Part shown: piece by piece, positions 23,376 through 32,242 of the stretch
How positions within the stretch are numbered: position 1 is the first letter of the stretch
How the letters are laid out: each line of letters begins with the position of its first letter
Origin: Cyanobacteria bacterium HKST-UBA04
GTDB taxonomy: Bacteria; Cyanobacteriota; Vampirovibrionia; Vampirovibrionales; JAGQHJ01
Assembly (NCBI GenBank): GCA_020431915.1
Contig: JAGQHJ010000022.1
Span: 1 to 32,542 of the forward strand
Length of the DNA: 32,542 nucleotides
Reading direction: 5' to 3'
Made by a program: the position numbers and the translations under genes
Notes under the pieces: generated by a model
Told to the model about the DNA's origin: nothing
The model's input: the letters and a program-made list of their open reading frames with translations, nothing else
The model's database searches: none

Positions 23376-24914
23376 TTGAAACTAGATGATTTGTTTAAGT
23401 TCCACTTTGACGAGTGCCGCCCGTTTCAGAAACGGGTGTATGACCGGGCTGCCGGTAAAACCGTCAAAGGGGTTACCGCCGATTCGCGCAAGGTGAAGAA
23501 AGGCGATGTATTTGTCTGTTTGGTTGGCGAGCACGTGGATGGCCATGTGTATGTGGCCCAGGCGGTTCGTGCCGGTGCGATTGCCGTGGTGGTTCAGTCC
23601 ACCGAAGCCATTAGTAAACCGCTGCTCGATACCCTGCCCGTACTGCGTTGCGACAATACCTACAAGGCGCTGGCCATGCTCAGTGCCCGCTTTTATGGCA
23701 AGCCTGCCGAAATGCTGACCATGGTTGGAGTGACCGGCACCAACGGTAAAACCACGGTGGTGCACCTGGTCGAAAAAATCCTGGCGCAAGCCGGTCGGCA
23801 ATCCGCCCTGCTGGGCACGCTGGGTTTAAAATCCAGTGTGCGTCAAACCACGGTCGCCAGCAGCCTGACCACGCCAATGGCCGAGGATTTGCAGCAGCAG
23901 TTGGCCATGCTTAAGGACGAGGGGTTTGACTCGGTGGTCATGGAGGTGTCTTCCCATGCCTTGTGGCAGGACCGGGTGTACGGCTGCGACTATGACGTGG
24001 CGGTGTTCACCAACCTGACCCAGGATCACCTGGATTACCACAAGACCATGGAGGCCTACTTCCAGGCCAAGGCCCTTTTGTTTACCGGTCTAAAACCGGC
24101 TTCCGACAAGCCGAAGGCAGCGGTTATAAACCTCGACAGCGAGTATGGCCTGCGTCTGAAGACCATGTGTCCCACCAATGTGCAGGTGCTTACCTACGGC
24201 CTTAAAACCGACAACCCCGATACCGTGGCGGATGTGCGGGCCGAAAATCTTCAGTACAGTATCCACGGGGCGACTTTTGATTGTCGCTATCCTGGTGGAT
24301 CGGCACCTGTTAGCTTGAAAATAGCCGGTCAGTTCGGGGTGTACAATGCCCTGGCTGCCATTGCCACGGGGCTGGCCTTAAACATCGACATGGCCGTCAT
24401 CAAGGCGGCGGTTGAATCGGTGGATGCCATTCGAGGCCGCTTCGAAGTGGTGGCCGACAAGCCGGTGGTGGTGGTTGATTACGCCCATACCCCCGACGGC
24501 CTGCAAAACATCCTGTCGGCGGTCAAGGCGGTTATCCCCAAGGGCGGACGCATGATTACGGTGTTTGGCTGTGGTGGCGACCGCGATGTCAGCAAGCGGC
24601 CCAAGATGGGACGTATTGCCGAAACCATGTCGGACTTGCTGGTGGTGACCTCCGACAACCCCAGAACCGAGGATCCGCAGCAAATCATCACCGATATCCT
24701 GGCGGGTATCGAGCGGTTTGATGCCGGTCGCATGCAGGTTAATCCCGACCGGCTTGCCGCAATCCACCAGGCCATTGACTTGGCCAAGGACAACGACGTG
24801 GTGGTGGTGGCTGGCAAGGGCCACGAGGACTACCAGATCCTGGCCGACCGCACCATTCATTTTGACGATCGGCAGGTGGTGCAGGAATACCTTAAAAGCA
24901 ACACCCCGGTCTAA
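23376..24914 (+). CDS. murE: UDP-MurNAc-L-Ala-D-Glu:meso-diaminopimelate ligase MurE
   Basis: The cytoplasmic ATP-dependent ligase adds the third residue of the stem peptide. It has 512 residues: the N-terminal UDP-binding part with TADSRKVKKGDVFVCL, the ATP loop GTNGKTT at 121-127, VMEVSSHAL and the NLTQDHLDYH motif of the central domain. DNPR at 427-430 in the C-terminal domain selects meso-diaminopimelate rather than lysine. I place the start at the TTG at 23376, since AGGAG ends nine bases before it; the GTG at 23343 would add 11 residues (VYWFFKQEPRP) and has no ribosome site. It lies 96 bases after ftsI and 60 before murC. Confidence 0.96.
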   Translation: MKLDDLFKFHFDECRPFQKRVYDRAAGKTVKGVTADSRKVKKGDVFVCLVGEHVDGHVYVAQAVRAGAIAVVVQSTEAISKPLLDTLPVLRCDNTYKALAMLSARFYGKPAEMLTMVGVTGTNGKTTVVHLVEKILAQAGRQSALLGTLGLKSSVRQTTVASSLTTPMAEDLQQQLAMLKDEGFDSVVMEVSSHALWQDRVYGCDYDVAVFTNLTQDHLDYHKTMEAYFQAKALLFTGLKPASDKPKAAVINLDSEYGLRLKTMCPTNVQVLTYGLKTDNPDTVADVRAENLQYSIHGATFDCRYPGGSAPVSLKIAGQFGVYNALAAIATGLALNIDMAVIKAAVESVDAIRGRFEVVADKPVVVVDYAHTPDGLQNILSAVKAVIPKGGRMITVFGCGGDRDVSKRPKMGRIAETMSDLLVVTSDNPRTEDPQQIITDILAGIERFDAGRMQVNPDRLAAIHQAIDLAKDNDVVVVAGKGHEDYQILADRTIHFDDRQVVQEYLKSNTPV

Positions 24915-24974
24915 CACGTCCCCGGGCGCTGGCGCCTGAGACGAAACTTTTTAGGAGTCTTTGACAGTTCATCT

Positions 24975-26504
24975 ATGGCTTCCTCAACCCAACCGACCTC
25001 TACTTCTACCCCGGCGTCGTGCAAACCGTTGATGTTGCTTTCGCCCGGCCAAGCCGTGTATTTTATCGGCATTGGCGGGGTGGGCATGAGTGGTCTGGCC
25101 CGGATTCTCAAGGGCCTGGGCTATGACGTAGGTGGCTCCGACACGGCGGCTTCGGCCTATACGGCTCAGCTCGAGGCCTTGGGTATTGCTGTTGATATCG
25201 GGCCTCAAACCCCCGATCAGCTTCCGGCCGGATCGGCTGACACGTTGGCCGTGGTGCAATCCACCGCCATCGGTGATGATCACCAACAGGTGGCCGCAGC
25301 CCGTGGCCGGGGACTACCCGTGTACCACCGCTCCGACGTGTTGCAAACCATTATGGCTGCCCATCAAACCACCATCGGTATCAGTGGCACCCACGGCAAA
25401 ACGTCGGTAACGGGCATGGTGGGGCAACTGTTGATTGATTGCGGCCGCCAGCCGACGGTGGTGGCTGGTGGCAAACTGCCACAACTGGGCACCAACGCAT
25501 GCCATGGGCCGTCGCAGCAGGTGGCCGTGGCCGAACTCGACGAGTCCGACGGCACGGTGGTTAAGTATAATCCCACGTACACGGTACTGACCAACCTGGA
25601 GCTGGATCACCCCGACCATTACACCGATGGCGTGACGCAATTGCTCGAGACCTTTACCACTTTCCTGACGGGTCTCGATGCCGGATCAGGCGTGCTGGTC
25701 AATGCGGGCTGCCCGCTGACGCGGCGGTTGCTTGATGCGATTAAGGACCGGGTTGCGGCACGGCTGGTGTTTGTTGCCCTCGATAAGGCGGATGCCAACG
25801 ACGCGGATTACTGGTTGGACCAGATGGTTGAACGGCCCGATGGCACGTTTGCGGCCGAACTGCACAGCCGTCGTGGCGAAGTGGTCTCGTTGGCCCTGTC
25901 CACGCCGGGACGGGCCATGGTGTGGAATGCCGCTTTTGCTGCAGCCATTGGATTGGAGCTGGAATGCTTGCCTGCCTCGATTGCCGATAGCCTGAACCGA
26001 TTTACCGGCATGGGGCGGCGCTTTGAGGTGTTGGGCGAATACAATGGCGCGTTGGTGGTCGACGACTATGCCCACCACCCCACGGAATTACAGGTGACGT
26101 TGTCTGCTGCTCGGCAGCGCCAACGGTACCATGCCACCACCTGGAAAGAAGCGTGTGGCGAGGGGCGCTTGATCGTACTGCTGCAGCCGCACCGGTACAT
26201 GCGGGTACATACGTTATGGCAGGATTACCTGACCATTTTTGGCGAGGCCGACGTGGTGGTGGTGCTCGATATTTATGCGGCCGGTGAGGCGCCTATTGAA
26301 GGGGTTACCGGGCAGCGGCTGGCCGAGGCCATTAGCCAGTTTCACCACACCGTGTTTTACTGGCCCAGCACCGAGGCCCAGGACTGGCAACGGATCCTAG
26401 CGCAACTCAAGGCGCCCGGTTTTCTTAATCCCGGCGACTGCCTGGTGACGATGGGGGCCGGTACCGTCACGCAGGTTGGGCGACAACTGGTGGAGGCTTC
26501 ATGA
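24975..26504 (+). CDS. murC: UDP-N-acetylmuramate--L-alanine ligase MurC
   Basis: Adds L-Ala, the first stem-peptide residue, to UDP-MurNAc. The 509 residues begin with a Ser/Thr/Pro extension of about 25, then the nucleotide-sugar fold FIGIGGVGMSGLA, the ATP loop GTHGKT at 138-143, AELDESDG, and NLELDHPDHY. The C-terminal domain has VDDYAHHPTE and LLQPHRYMR. The segment after VDDYAHHPTELQVTL is slightly longer than usual. AGGAG lies 17 bases before the ATG, unusually far, but no in-frame start exists between. The stop overlaps the murB start by four bases (ATGA), implying translational coupling. Confidence 0.96.
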   Translation: MASSTQPTSTSTPASCKPLMLLSPGQAVYFIGIGGVGMSGLARILKGLGYDVGGSDTAASAYTAQLEALGIAVDIGPQTPDQLPAGSADTLAVVQSTAIGDDHQQVAAARGRGLPVYHRSDVLQTIMAAHQTTIGISGTHGKTSVTGMVGQLLIDCGRQPTVVAGGKLPQLGTNACHGPSQQVAVAELDESDGTVVKYNPTYTVLTNLELDHPDHYTDGVTQLLETFTTFLTGLDAGSGVLVNAGCPLTRRLLDAIKDRVAARLVFVALDKADANDADYWLDQMVERPDGTFAAELHSRRGEVVSLALSTPGRAMVWNAAFAAAIGLELECLPASIADSLNRFTGMGRRFEVLGEYNGALVVDDYAHHPTELQVTLSAARQRQRYHATTWKEACGEGRLIVLLQPHRYMRVHTLWQDYLTIFGEADVVVVLDIYAAGEAPIEGVTGQRLAEAISQFHHTVFYWPSTEAQDWQRILAQLKAPGFLNPGDCLVTMGAGTVTQVGRQLVEAS

Positions 26505-27478
26505 CGGCGATGGTCAGCACCTCGTTTTCCGAAGCCGTGACGGGCCTGGATGGCCGAAAGTTTTGCAGTTACCGTGTCGGCGGCCCCATTGATTTGGCCC
26601 TGATGCCCACCCAGTATGAATCGGCTGTTGAAGCCCTCAAGGCAATTGACACGACCACCCCCCTGACGGTGCTGGGGGGCGGGTGCAATACCCTGATTGC
26701 CAGTCGCGGTATCCGGGGGACAACCCTGATTACCAAGCGGATGCTGGCCGTTGAGGTGGTGGACCTGGCTTCGGGACGCCTGCGGTTTGATGCCGGCGTG
26801 CCGTTGGCCCGTGTGGCGACCACGGCTCAGGATCACGGCTTTAGCGGGGCGGAATTCATGATTGGGATTCCTGGCACCGTTGGCGGCGCCATTGCCATGA
26901 ACGCCGGGGCCATGGGGCAGAGCACCGACGAGATTGTGGAGGGGGCCGTTGTCTATGACTGCGCCAGTCGCCAGGTGCTTACCCTGGATGCCGAGGCGCT
27001 GGCGTTTTCGTACCGGCACAGTAGCATCGACCCGCAACGGCATGTGGTGCTGGCCGGGTATTTTCGTTTTAAACCGGGTGACGCCCAGGCCATTGCCCAT
27101 TTGATGCAACAGAGCCTGGACTTCCGAAAGGCGCATCACCCCAAGGAGCCCAACGGTGGCAGCGTGTTTAAGAACCCGGCACCCGGTCACCCGGCTGGCC
27201 GGTTGCTCGACGAGCTGGGTGCCAAAACCTGGCGCGAAGGGGGGGCACGCATCAGCGAGTTGCATGCCAACTTTATCGTCAACGACGGCTCGGCCACATC
27301 AACCGACGTGTTGCGGTTAATGTTGAAAATGAAAACCGCCATTGAGGCGCACTACCCGTTTAAGGTGTACCCGGAAAACCGTTTCGTGGGGCAGCCCAGC
27401 GACGAAGAGGCCCGTCTCTGGGCTCAGCTGCACGACCGTCCCCTACCATCAAGCGATCTGGAGGATCATGCCGGATGA
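26501..27478 (+). CDS. murB: UDP-N-acetylenolpyruvoylglucosamine reductase MurB
   Basis: An FAD enzyme that uses NADPH to reduce UDP-GlcNAc-enolpyruvate to UDP-MurNAc, the substrate of MurC. The 325 residues contain the FAD-binding YRVGGP and LGGGCNTLI, MIGIPGTVGGAIAMNAGA, SYRHS, the catalytic Ser loop GGSVFKNP, and the closing YPENRFVG with the proton-relay Glu. In LGGGCN the residue that is normally Ser is Cys. GGTGGAGG precedes the ATG. It overlaps murC by four bases at the 5' end and ddl by four at the 3' end. Confidence 0.96.
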   Translation: MTAMVSTSFSEAVTGLDGRKFCSYRVGGPIDLALMPTQYESAVEALKAIDTTTPLTVLGGGCNTLIASRGIRGTTLITKRMLAVEVVDLASGRLRFDAGVPLARVATTAQDHGFSGAEFMIGIPGTVGGAIAMNAGAMGQSTDEIVEGAVVYDCASRQVLTLDAEALAFSYRHSSIDPQRHVVLAGYFRFKPGDAQAIAHLMQQSLDFRKAHHPKEPNGGSVFKNPAPGHPAGRLLDELGAKTWREGGARISELHANFIVNDGSATSTDVLRLMLKMKTAIEAHYPFKVYPENRFVGQPSDEEARLWAQLHDRPLPSSDLEDHAG

Positions 27479-28521
27479 CCGTTTCTGCTTCGGTTTCTAT
27501 GCCGTTTCAACCCCACCCGCCCGCGTTTGCCCTGACCCCGGCTACCCGTATTGCCGTGCTGTGCGGGGGCATGTCGAGCGAGCGCGAGGTGTCGCTGCGG
27601 TCGGGCAACAACTGTCTGGCGGCGCTGCACCGGTTGGGGTATACCCAGGCGCGGCTGATTGACATGACGGCCGACGTGGCCACGCAACTAAAGGACGCCC
27701 AAATCGAACTGGTCTACTTGGCCTTGCATGGCACTTATGGTGAAGACGGATCCATCCAGGGGCTGCTGGATATTATGGGCCTGCCCTATACGGGTAACGG
27801 GGTCATGGCCAGTGCCCTGACTATGGACAAGGTGATGACGAAGCGGTTGTTGGCCCAGGCCGGGTTGCCGGTGCTTGAGACGGCGGTGGTCGACGCGGCT
27901 GCCCCGATGACGGCGACCGTCAAGCAGGTGGGGGCTTTGGGTTTTCCGGTGATGGTTAAGCCCTTTGCCGAAGGCTCGAGTGTGGGCATGAGCAAGGTGG
28001 ACAAGGCATGTGATTTGCCGGCGGCTATTGAAACCGCGTTGTCCCATTCGCCCTATGTGATGGTGGAGCCGTTTGTGTCTGGGCCGTCATTGACCGTGGG
28101 GGTACTCGACCAAATGGAGGCAGGCCAGACCGTTGCCACCCCTATTCTGGAGCTTCGCACGAAAACCGGTTGGTATGACTACGAGGCCAAATATACGCCT
28201 GGGCTGACCGAATTTATTTTGCCAGCCGAGCTGCCCGAAGGGCTGACGCGGCATATCCAGGCCAAAAGTATTGAAGCGCACCGGGCATGCAATTGCTACG
28301 GGGTGTCACGCGTAGACTGGGTGGTGGCCGAGCCGGTATCGGATGACAGCCGGGTGGCCATCCTGGAGATCAACACCATTCCGGGAATGACGGATTTAAG
28401 CGATCTGCCGGCCCAATGTGCGGCCATGGGCATGGACTACGATACGCTGGTTCAGACCCTGCTAATGTCGGCAGTGTACAAACCGGTTAACGTTTCCAGG
28501 CAGGCGGTGTCGCATGCGTAA
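27475..28521 (+). CDS. ddl: D-alanine--D-alanine ligase
   Basis: An ATP-grasp ligase that makes the D-Ala-D-Ala dipeptide for the end of the stem peptide. Its 348 residues include GGMSSEREVSLRSG near the N-terminus, ALHGTYGEDGSIQG, the Lys of VMVKPFAEGSSVGM, and EINTIPGMTDLS with the magnesium ligands near the C-terminus. YDYEAKY carries the Tyr typical of D-Ala rather than D-lactate ligases, so vancomycin resistance is not implied. GGAGG lies ten bases before the ATG. The start overlaps the murB stop as ATGA, and the last eight bases overlap ftsQ. Confidence 0.96.
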   Translation: MTVSASVSMPFQPHPPAFALTPATRIAVLCGGMSSEREVSLRSGNNCLAALHRLGYTQARLIDMTADVATQLKDAQIELVYLALHGTYGEDGSIQGLLDIMGLPYTGNGVMASALTMDKVMTKRLLAQAGLPVLETAVVDAAAPMTATVKQVGALGFPVMVKPFAEGSSVGMSKVDKACDLPAAIETALSHSPYVMVEPFVSGPSLTVGVLDQMEAGQTVATPILELRTKTGWYDYEAKYTPGLTEFILPAELPEGLTRHIQAKSIEAHRACNCYGVSRVDWVVAEPVSDDSRVAILEINTIPGMTDLSDLPAQCAAMGMDYDTLVQTLLMSAVYKPVNVSRQAVSHA

Positions 28522-29716
28522 TCCTCCGCCCAGGCCGCCTTCTTCCACCGAGTCGCAGGACGACCTCTTTTTGGACGGGCTGCGGCAACAGGCGGACTTG
28601 CCGGTTTACGAACCGGTAGAGCTGCCGGATTTGAACTTGTCGCAACGATCCGCGACGACTGCCGATCAGGATCGCAGCCGGTTGACTCATCCGTCTTTGG
28701 GCCCCGACAACATTCTGCCTCTCAATACCCATGGTTCGCAGGTCGGTGGGCTCGAACCCCCGGATGCCGAATCGCAGGCCGAATGGCAGCAGCCCGTTGT
28801 TGCTGATGTTGCCGACCCGGAGGATCACGGTGAACCGCTTCGCACGGAAGCCCAACTGGGCCGGGCCCGTCGTCGGCAGCAAACGTTTTTAAAGGAGCGG
28901 CGGCTGCAGAAAAAACGGCGTGTCTTTTTCCAGCGGCTTAAGGTGTTGTTGCGGCTGGTGTTTATCCTGGTGCTGGGAGCGGCGTTTCCGCTGGCCTGGC
29001 ATTATGGCGACTGGCGTTTTGCCACCAATCGGGTTTCGTTGACGGCGCCTGCGTATTTCAAGCCCAAGCACCTGCACCAGGTACTGGTGCCTCTGGAAGG
29101 GCAACCGATTTTCATGCTGGATCCGGCGGCTATTGCCGAAACGCTTAAGACCCAGTACCCGTTTATTGAGGCGGTGTACGTGCGGCGGCATTTGACGCCC
29201 ACCGGCCTGTCCGTATCCGTATCCGAAAAGCCCGTCTGGGGGGTTCTGTACTCCAAACCTACCGATCTGCCGGCTGCCGAGTTGCTCTTGCCCAAGGGGA
29301 TGCTGGATTTAAGCGTGCCGATGTATCTCTTCCATTGGGATAGTTCTCGCACCGACCTGGCCCAATTCGAGTTTCCCAAGTCCCATGTGGCGGATCACCA
29401 GGACGCCGTTAAGTTGCTGACGACTCACACGAAGGTCGATGTCACGCGTATGGCCCGGTATAAGGATTTGGGCCAGTTGTACAAGCAGTTGCCCGAGCCC
29501 GACCACTTGGTCTACCTTGACATCAGCAACCCGTACGATATCGTGGCGCAGTTCCCCTCGTTCAAGGTTCGGCTGGGGCAAGCCGACGTGTCGTTAATTA
29601 AGCGAGCTAAACGGCTTTTTCATATCCTGCCCGAGGTGCACAAGAACGAAACGGTTATTGAGTTTGTCGATCTGCGCTGGAACCAGCAGGTGACGTTCCG
29701 CAAGCGGAGACGCTGA
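28514..29716 (+). CDS. ftsQ: Cell-division protein FtsQ with long cytoplasmic tail
   Basis: A 400-residue bitopic protein that links early and late divisome parts via FtsL/FtsB. Residues 1-110 are acidic, Pro-rich and probably disordered, followed by a very basic stretch (114-145) and one transmembrane helix (about 144-162). The POTRA domain follows (TAPAYFKPKHLHQVLVPLEG to VYVRRHLTP), then SVSEKPVWGVLY and the beta domain. The cytoplasmic tail is several times longer than in E. coli. No strong Shine-Dalgarno is seen, and coupling to ddl through the 8-base overlap is likely. ftsA and ftsZ, which often follow, are absent; a terminator ends the cluster. Confidence 0.9.
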   Translation: MRNPPPRPPSSTESQDDLFLDGLRQQADLPVYEPVELPDLNLSQRSATTADQDRSRLTHPSLGPDNILPLNTHGSQVGGLEPPDAESQAEWQQPVVADVADPEDHGEPLRTEAQLGRARRRQQTFLKERRLQKKRRVFFQRLKVLLRLVFILVLGAAFPLAWHYGDWRFATNRVSLTAPAYFKPKHLHQVLVPLEGQPIFMLDPAAIAETLKTQYPFIEAVYVRRHLTPTGLSVSVSEKPVWGVLYSKPTDLPAAELLLPKGMLDLSVPMYLFHWDSSRTDLAQFEFPKSHVADHQDAVKLLTTHTKVDVTRMARYKDLGQLYKQLPEPDHLVYLDISNPYDIVAQFPSFKVRLGQADVSLIKRAKRLFHILPEVHKNETVIEFVDLRWNQQVTFRKRRR

Positions 29717-29790
29717 GCTCTGCGGGGGAGGACAGATAAGCGCTGGGGTACGTGTGCCCCCCTATGCTGCTGGTTTGGAAGGCGGTGGTG

Positions 29791-29834
29791 TTCAAAAGCC
29801 GGCGCGAGATCTTCATCCTGCACCGGCTTTTGAA
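29791..29834. terminator. Bidirectional terminator between ftsQ and dnaK
   Basis: A perfect 12-bp stem, TTCAAAAGCCGG pairing with CCGGCTTTTGAA, with a 20-base loop. The A/T runs at the stem base serve both strands, fitting the convergent gene ends at 29716 and 29868. Confidence 0.85.
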
Positions 29835-29867
29835 AAAAGAGAGAAACAAAGGGGGTAAATGTGGGGG

Positions 29868-31742
29868 TTAGGGGGTTGAGCCCACTTCCTCATCGGAGGA
29901 GGTAAACTCGGCATCAATGACATCATCGTCGCTGCCACCGCCGGCCCCGTTGCCTGTTGTTTCGGCAGAGCCGCCACCGCCAGAGCCGGGCGAAGCGTCA
30001 CCGGCTTCGTAGGCCTTGGTGGAAATACTGTAGGCCACCTGTTGCAGGTCGTTGCTGAGGGTCTTGATCTTTTCAAGCTCGTTGTTCTTCAACGCCTCGC
30101 GCAACTGGTCGACGAGATCCTTGGCCTTGCCACGTTCCGAGGCGTCAATCTTGTCGCCGAGATCGTTCAGTTGTTTCTCGACCTGGTAGACCAGCGCGTC
30201 GGCGTTGTTCCGAACCTCGGCTTCTTCCTTGCGCTTTTCGTCATCGGAGGCGTACTGTTCGGCTTCCTTGACCATGCGATCGATTTCGTTGTCGTCGAGG
30301 TTGGTGGAGGCCGTGATGGTAATGCGTTGCTCCTTGTTGGTGGCCTCGTCCTTGGCCGACACGTTCAGGATACCGTTGGCGTCGATGTCGAACGTTACCT
30401 TTACCTTGGGGATACCGCGCGGTGCCGGCGGGATACCTTCCAGGCGGAAGTTGCCCAGGTGTTTGTTGTCTTTGGCCATGGGCCGTTCGCCTTGGTAAAT
30501 ATGAACGTCGACAGACGTCTGGTTGTCGTCGGCCGTCGAGAAGGTTTCTTCGCGCTGTACGGGAATGGTGGTGTTGCGTTCAATCATCTTCGTCATCACG
30601 CCGCCCAGGGTTTCAATACCCAGTGACAACGGGGTGACGTCAAGCAGAACAATGTCCTTGACCTCGCCGGCCAACACACCCGCCTGAATAGCGGCCCCAA
30701 TGGCCACAACTTCGTCGGGGTTGACGCCCTGGTGGGGGTCCTTGCCGGTAATGGTCTTAACCAGTTCCTGGATGGCGGGGATACGCGAGCTACCGCCCAC
30801 CAGCACCACTTCATCAATCTGGCTGCTGGAGAGGTTGGCATCGCGCAGGGCCTGCTCGACAGGGCCTCGGCAACGTTCAGCCAGCGACTTGGTCAGCTCG
30901 TTGAAGAGGGCACGGCTCAGCGAAATTTCAAGGTGTTTCGGGCCATTCTGGTCGGCCGTCAGGAAGGGCAGGCTGATGTGGGTTTCGGTAACGGTGGAAA
31001 GCTCGCACTTGGCTTTCTCGGCGGCTTCCTTCAATCGTTGCATGGCCTGCTTGTCGTTTTTCAGGTCAATGGCTTCCTGTTTCTTGAACTCGTCAACCAG
31101 CCAGCTCATCACGGCTTCGTCAAAATCGTCGCCCCCCAGGCGGGTGTCGCCACTGGTGGACTTGACCTCGAAGACGCCGTCGCCGACTTCCAGAACACTG
31201 ACGTCGAACGTCCCGCCACCCAAGTCAAAAACGAGGATGGTTTCGTCTTTCTTGCTTTCCAGGCCGTAGGCCAGCGAGGCTGCGGTGGGTTCGTTGATGA
31301 TACGGAGCACTTCAAGGCCGGCGATTTTTCCGGCGTCCTTGGTGGCCTGGCGTTGGCTGTCGTTGAAGTAGGCCGGAACCGTAATGACGGCCTTGCGTAC
31401 TTCCTCGCCGAGGTAGGCCGATGCGTCGCTTTTAAGCTTGCGCAAAATCAGCGCCGAGATTTCCTGAGGTGTGTAGTCTTTGTCGTCAATCTTGGTTTTG
31501 TGGTCGGTGCCCATATGGCGCTTAATCGAGGCGATGGTGCGCTCCGGGTTCAGCACGGCCTGGCGCTTGGCCAGCTGGCCTACCAGAATTTCGCCGGACT
31601 TGGAGAAGCCGACAACGGACGGGGTGGTACGGCCCCCTTCGGCATTGGCAATAACCGTCGGCTTGCCACCTTCCATCACGGACACAACCGAGTTCGTGGT
31701 TCCAAGGTCAATACCAACGACTTTTTCCGAGGTTTTACTCAT
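29868..31742 (-). CDS. dnaK: Molecular chaperone DnaK (Hsp70)
   Basis: A cytoplasmic ATP-driven chaperone of 624 residues. The nucleotide-binding domain starts [13 protein letters not shown] and contains [23 protein letters not shown] and [13 protein letters not shown]; the [11 protein letters not shown] linker/substrate domain follows, then the helical lid and a Gly-rich linker. The C-terminus [19 protein letters not shown] is longer and more acidic than the usual short DAEF end. AAAGGGA lies about 12 bases before the ATG. grpE and dnaJ, frequent partners, are not in the window, and no CIRCE element precedes the gene, so HrcA control is not evident. Confidence 0.98.
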   Translation of the reverse strand: MSKTSEKVVGIDLGTTNSVVSVMEGGKPTVIANAEGGRTTPSVVGFSKSGEILVGQLAKRQAVLNPERTIASIKRHMGTDHKTKIDDKDYTPQEISALILRKLKSDASAYLGEEVRKAVITVPAYFNDSQRQATKDAGKIAGLEVLRIINEPTAASLAYGLESKKDETILVFDLGGGTFDVSVLEVGDGVFEVKSTSGDTRLGGDDFDEAVMSWLVDEFKKQEAIDLKNDKQAMQRLKEAAEKAKCELSTVTETHISLPFLTADQNGPKHLEISLSRALFNELTKSLAERCRGPVEQALRDANLSSSQIDEVVLVGGSSRIPAIQELVKTITGKDPHQGVNPDEVVAIGAAIQAGVLAGEVKDIVLLDVTPLSLGIETLGGVMTKMIERNTTIPVQREETFSTADDNQTSVDVHIYQGERPMAKDNKHLGNFRLEGIPPAPRGIPKVKVTFDIDANGILNVSAKDEATNKEQRITITASTNLDDNEIDRMVKEAEQYASDDEKRKEEAEVRNNADALVYQVEKQLNDLGDKIDASERGKAKDLVDQLREALKNNELEKIKTLSNDLQQVAYSISTKAYEAGDASPGSGGGGSAETTGNGAGGGSDDDVIDAEFTSSDEEVGSTP

Positions 31743-31836
31743 AACACATCAAATCCCTTTTCTTGGACAATCGTTTTGATCAAGCACAGTCGTTAACCCA
31801 GGCAGTGGCAACGTCATAGCGGTTCCGTTTGCACGG

Positions 31837-31851
31837 TACAGCTATTGTACG
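31837..31851. promoter_or_regulatory. Short palindrome over a possible dnaK -10 box
   Basis: GTACA and TGTAC arms with a 5-base spacer. On the minus strand it contains TACAAT, a plausible -10 about 100 bases before dnaK; no good -35 is seen. Confidence 0.3.
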
Positions 31852-32120
31852 GCAAGCACCCGCCGCTTCATACCGCTAAAACGTAAAGAAAGCATTAAGG
31901 TCAGGCAGTCGGTTCCCTGCAGGTCCCTGGCCCGCCATATCGGGCTTGGGCACACACACAAGAAAGAACCACGTTTGGGAAACAACCTGTTTTTACTATA
32001 GCCGATAAACGCCCCGACTGTTTTTGTCTTCATACAATGTTAAGTTTGCCTACACCCCCTGGCCGATCGTCCACCCCGATCGCCTGCCCCCTTTCGTAAC
32101 CTGAGGCGAGACTGACTAGC

Positions 32121-32156
32121 ACAAAATACCTTAAAGTTGTTTTTATATTTTTAAGG
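32121..32156 (+). repeat. AT-rich element, copy 2
   Basis: ACAAAAT, then the stem CCTTAAA/TTTAAGG enclosing TTGTTTTTATAT (32137-32148). It matches copy 1 at 6175-6209 in core and layout but with a changed, still paired stem. Confidence 0.45.
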
Positions 32157-32242
32157 TTTTGATTTGTTTCGTTTCGATCTAATCGCTTCCCCCGCTTCTT
32201 TGTCACTCTGTCCCCTCCGAGAGAAGGTTTCGCCCTACGCCC

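Larger units (their letters stand above)
31743..32242. other. Divergent intergenic region between dnaK and the 32243 gene
   Basis: 500 bases. It holds a TACAAT box on the minus strand near 31844-31849 inside a GTACA/TGTAC palindrome (31837-31851), which could drive and control dnaK, and the AT-rich element copy 2. Short minus-strand frames here have no ribosome sites. Confidence 0.5.

Noticed and set aside
28481..28521. Considered a frameshift at the ddl/ftsQ junction
   Set aside because: Both proteins have complete conserved ends; the 8-base overlap is an ordinary coupled junction.
31743..32242. Looked for a CIRCE (HrcA) element before dnaK
   Set aside because: No TTAGCACTC-N9-GAGTGCTAA or close variant is present on either strand.
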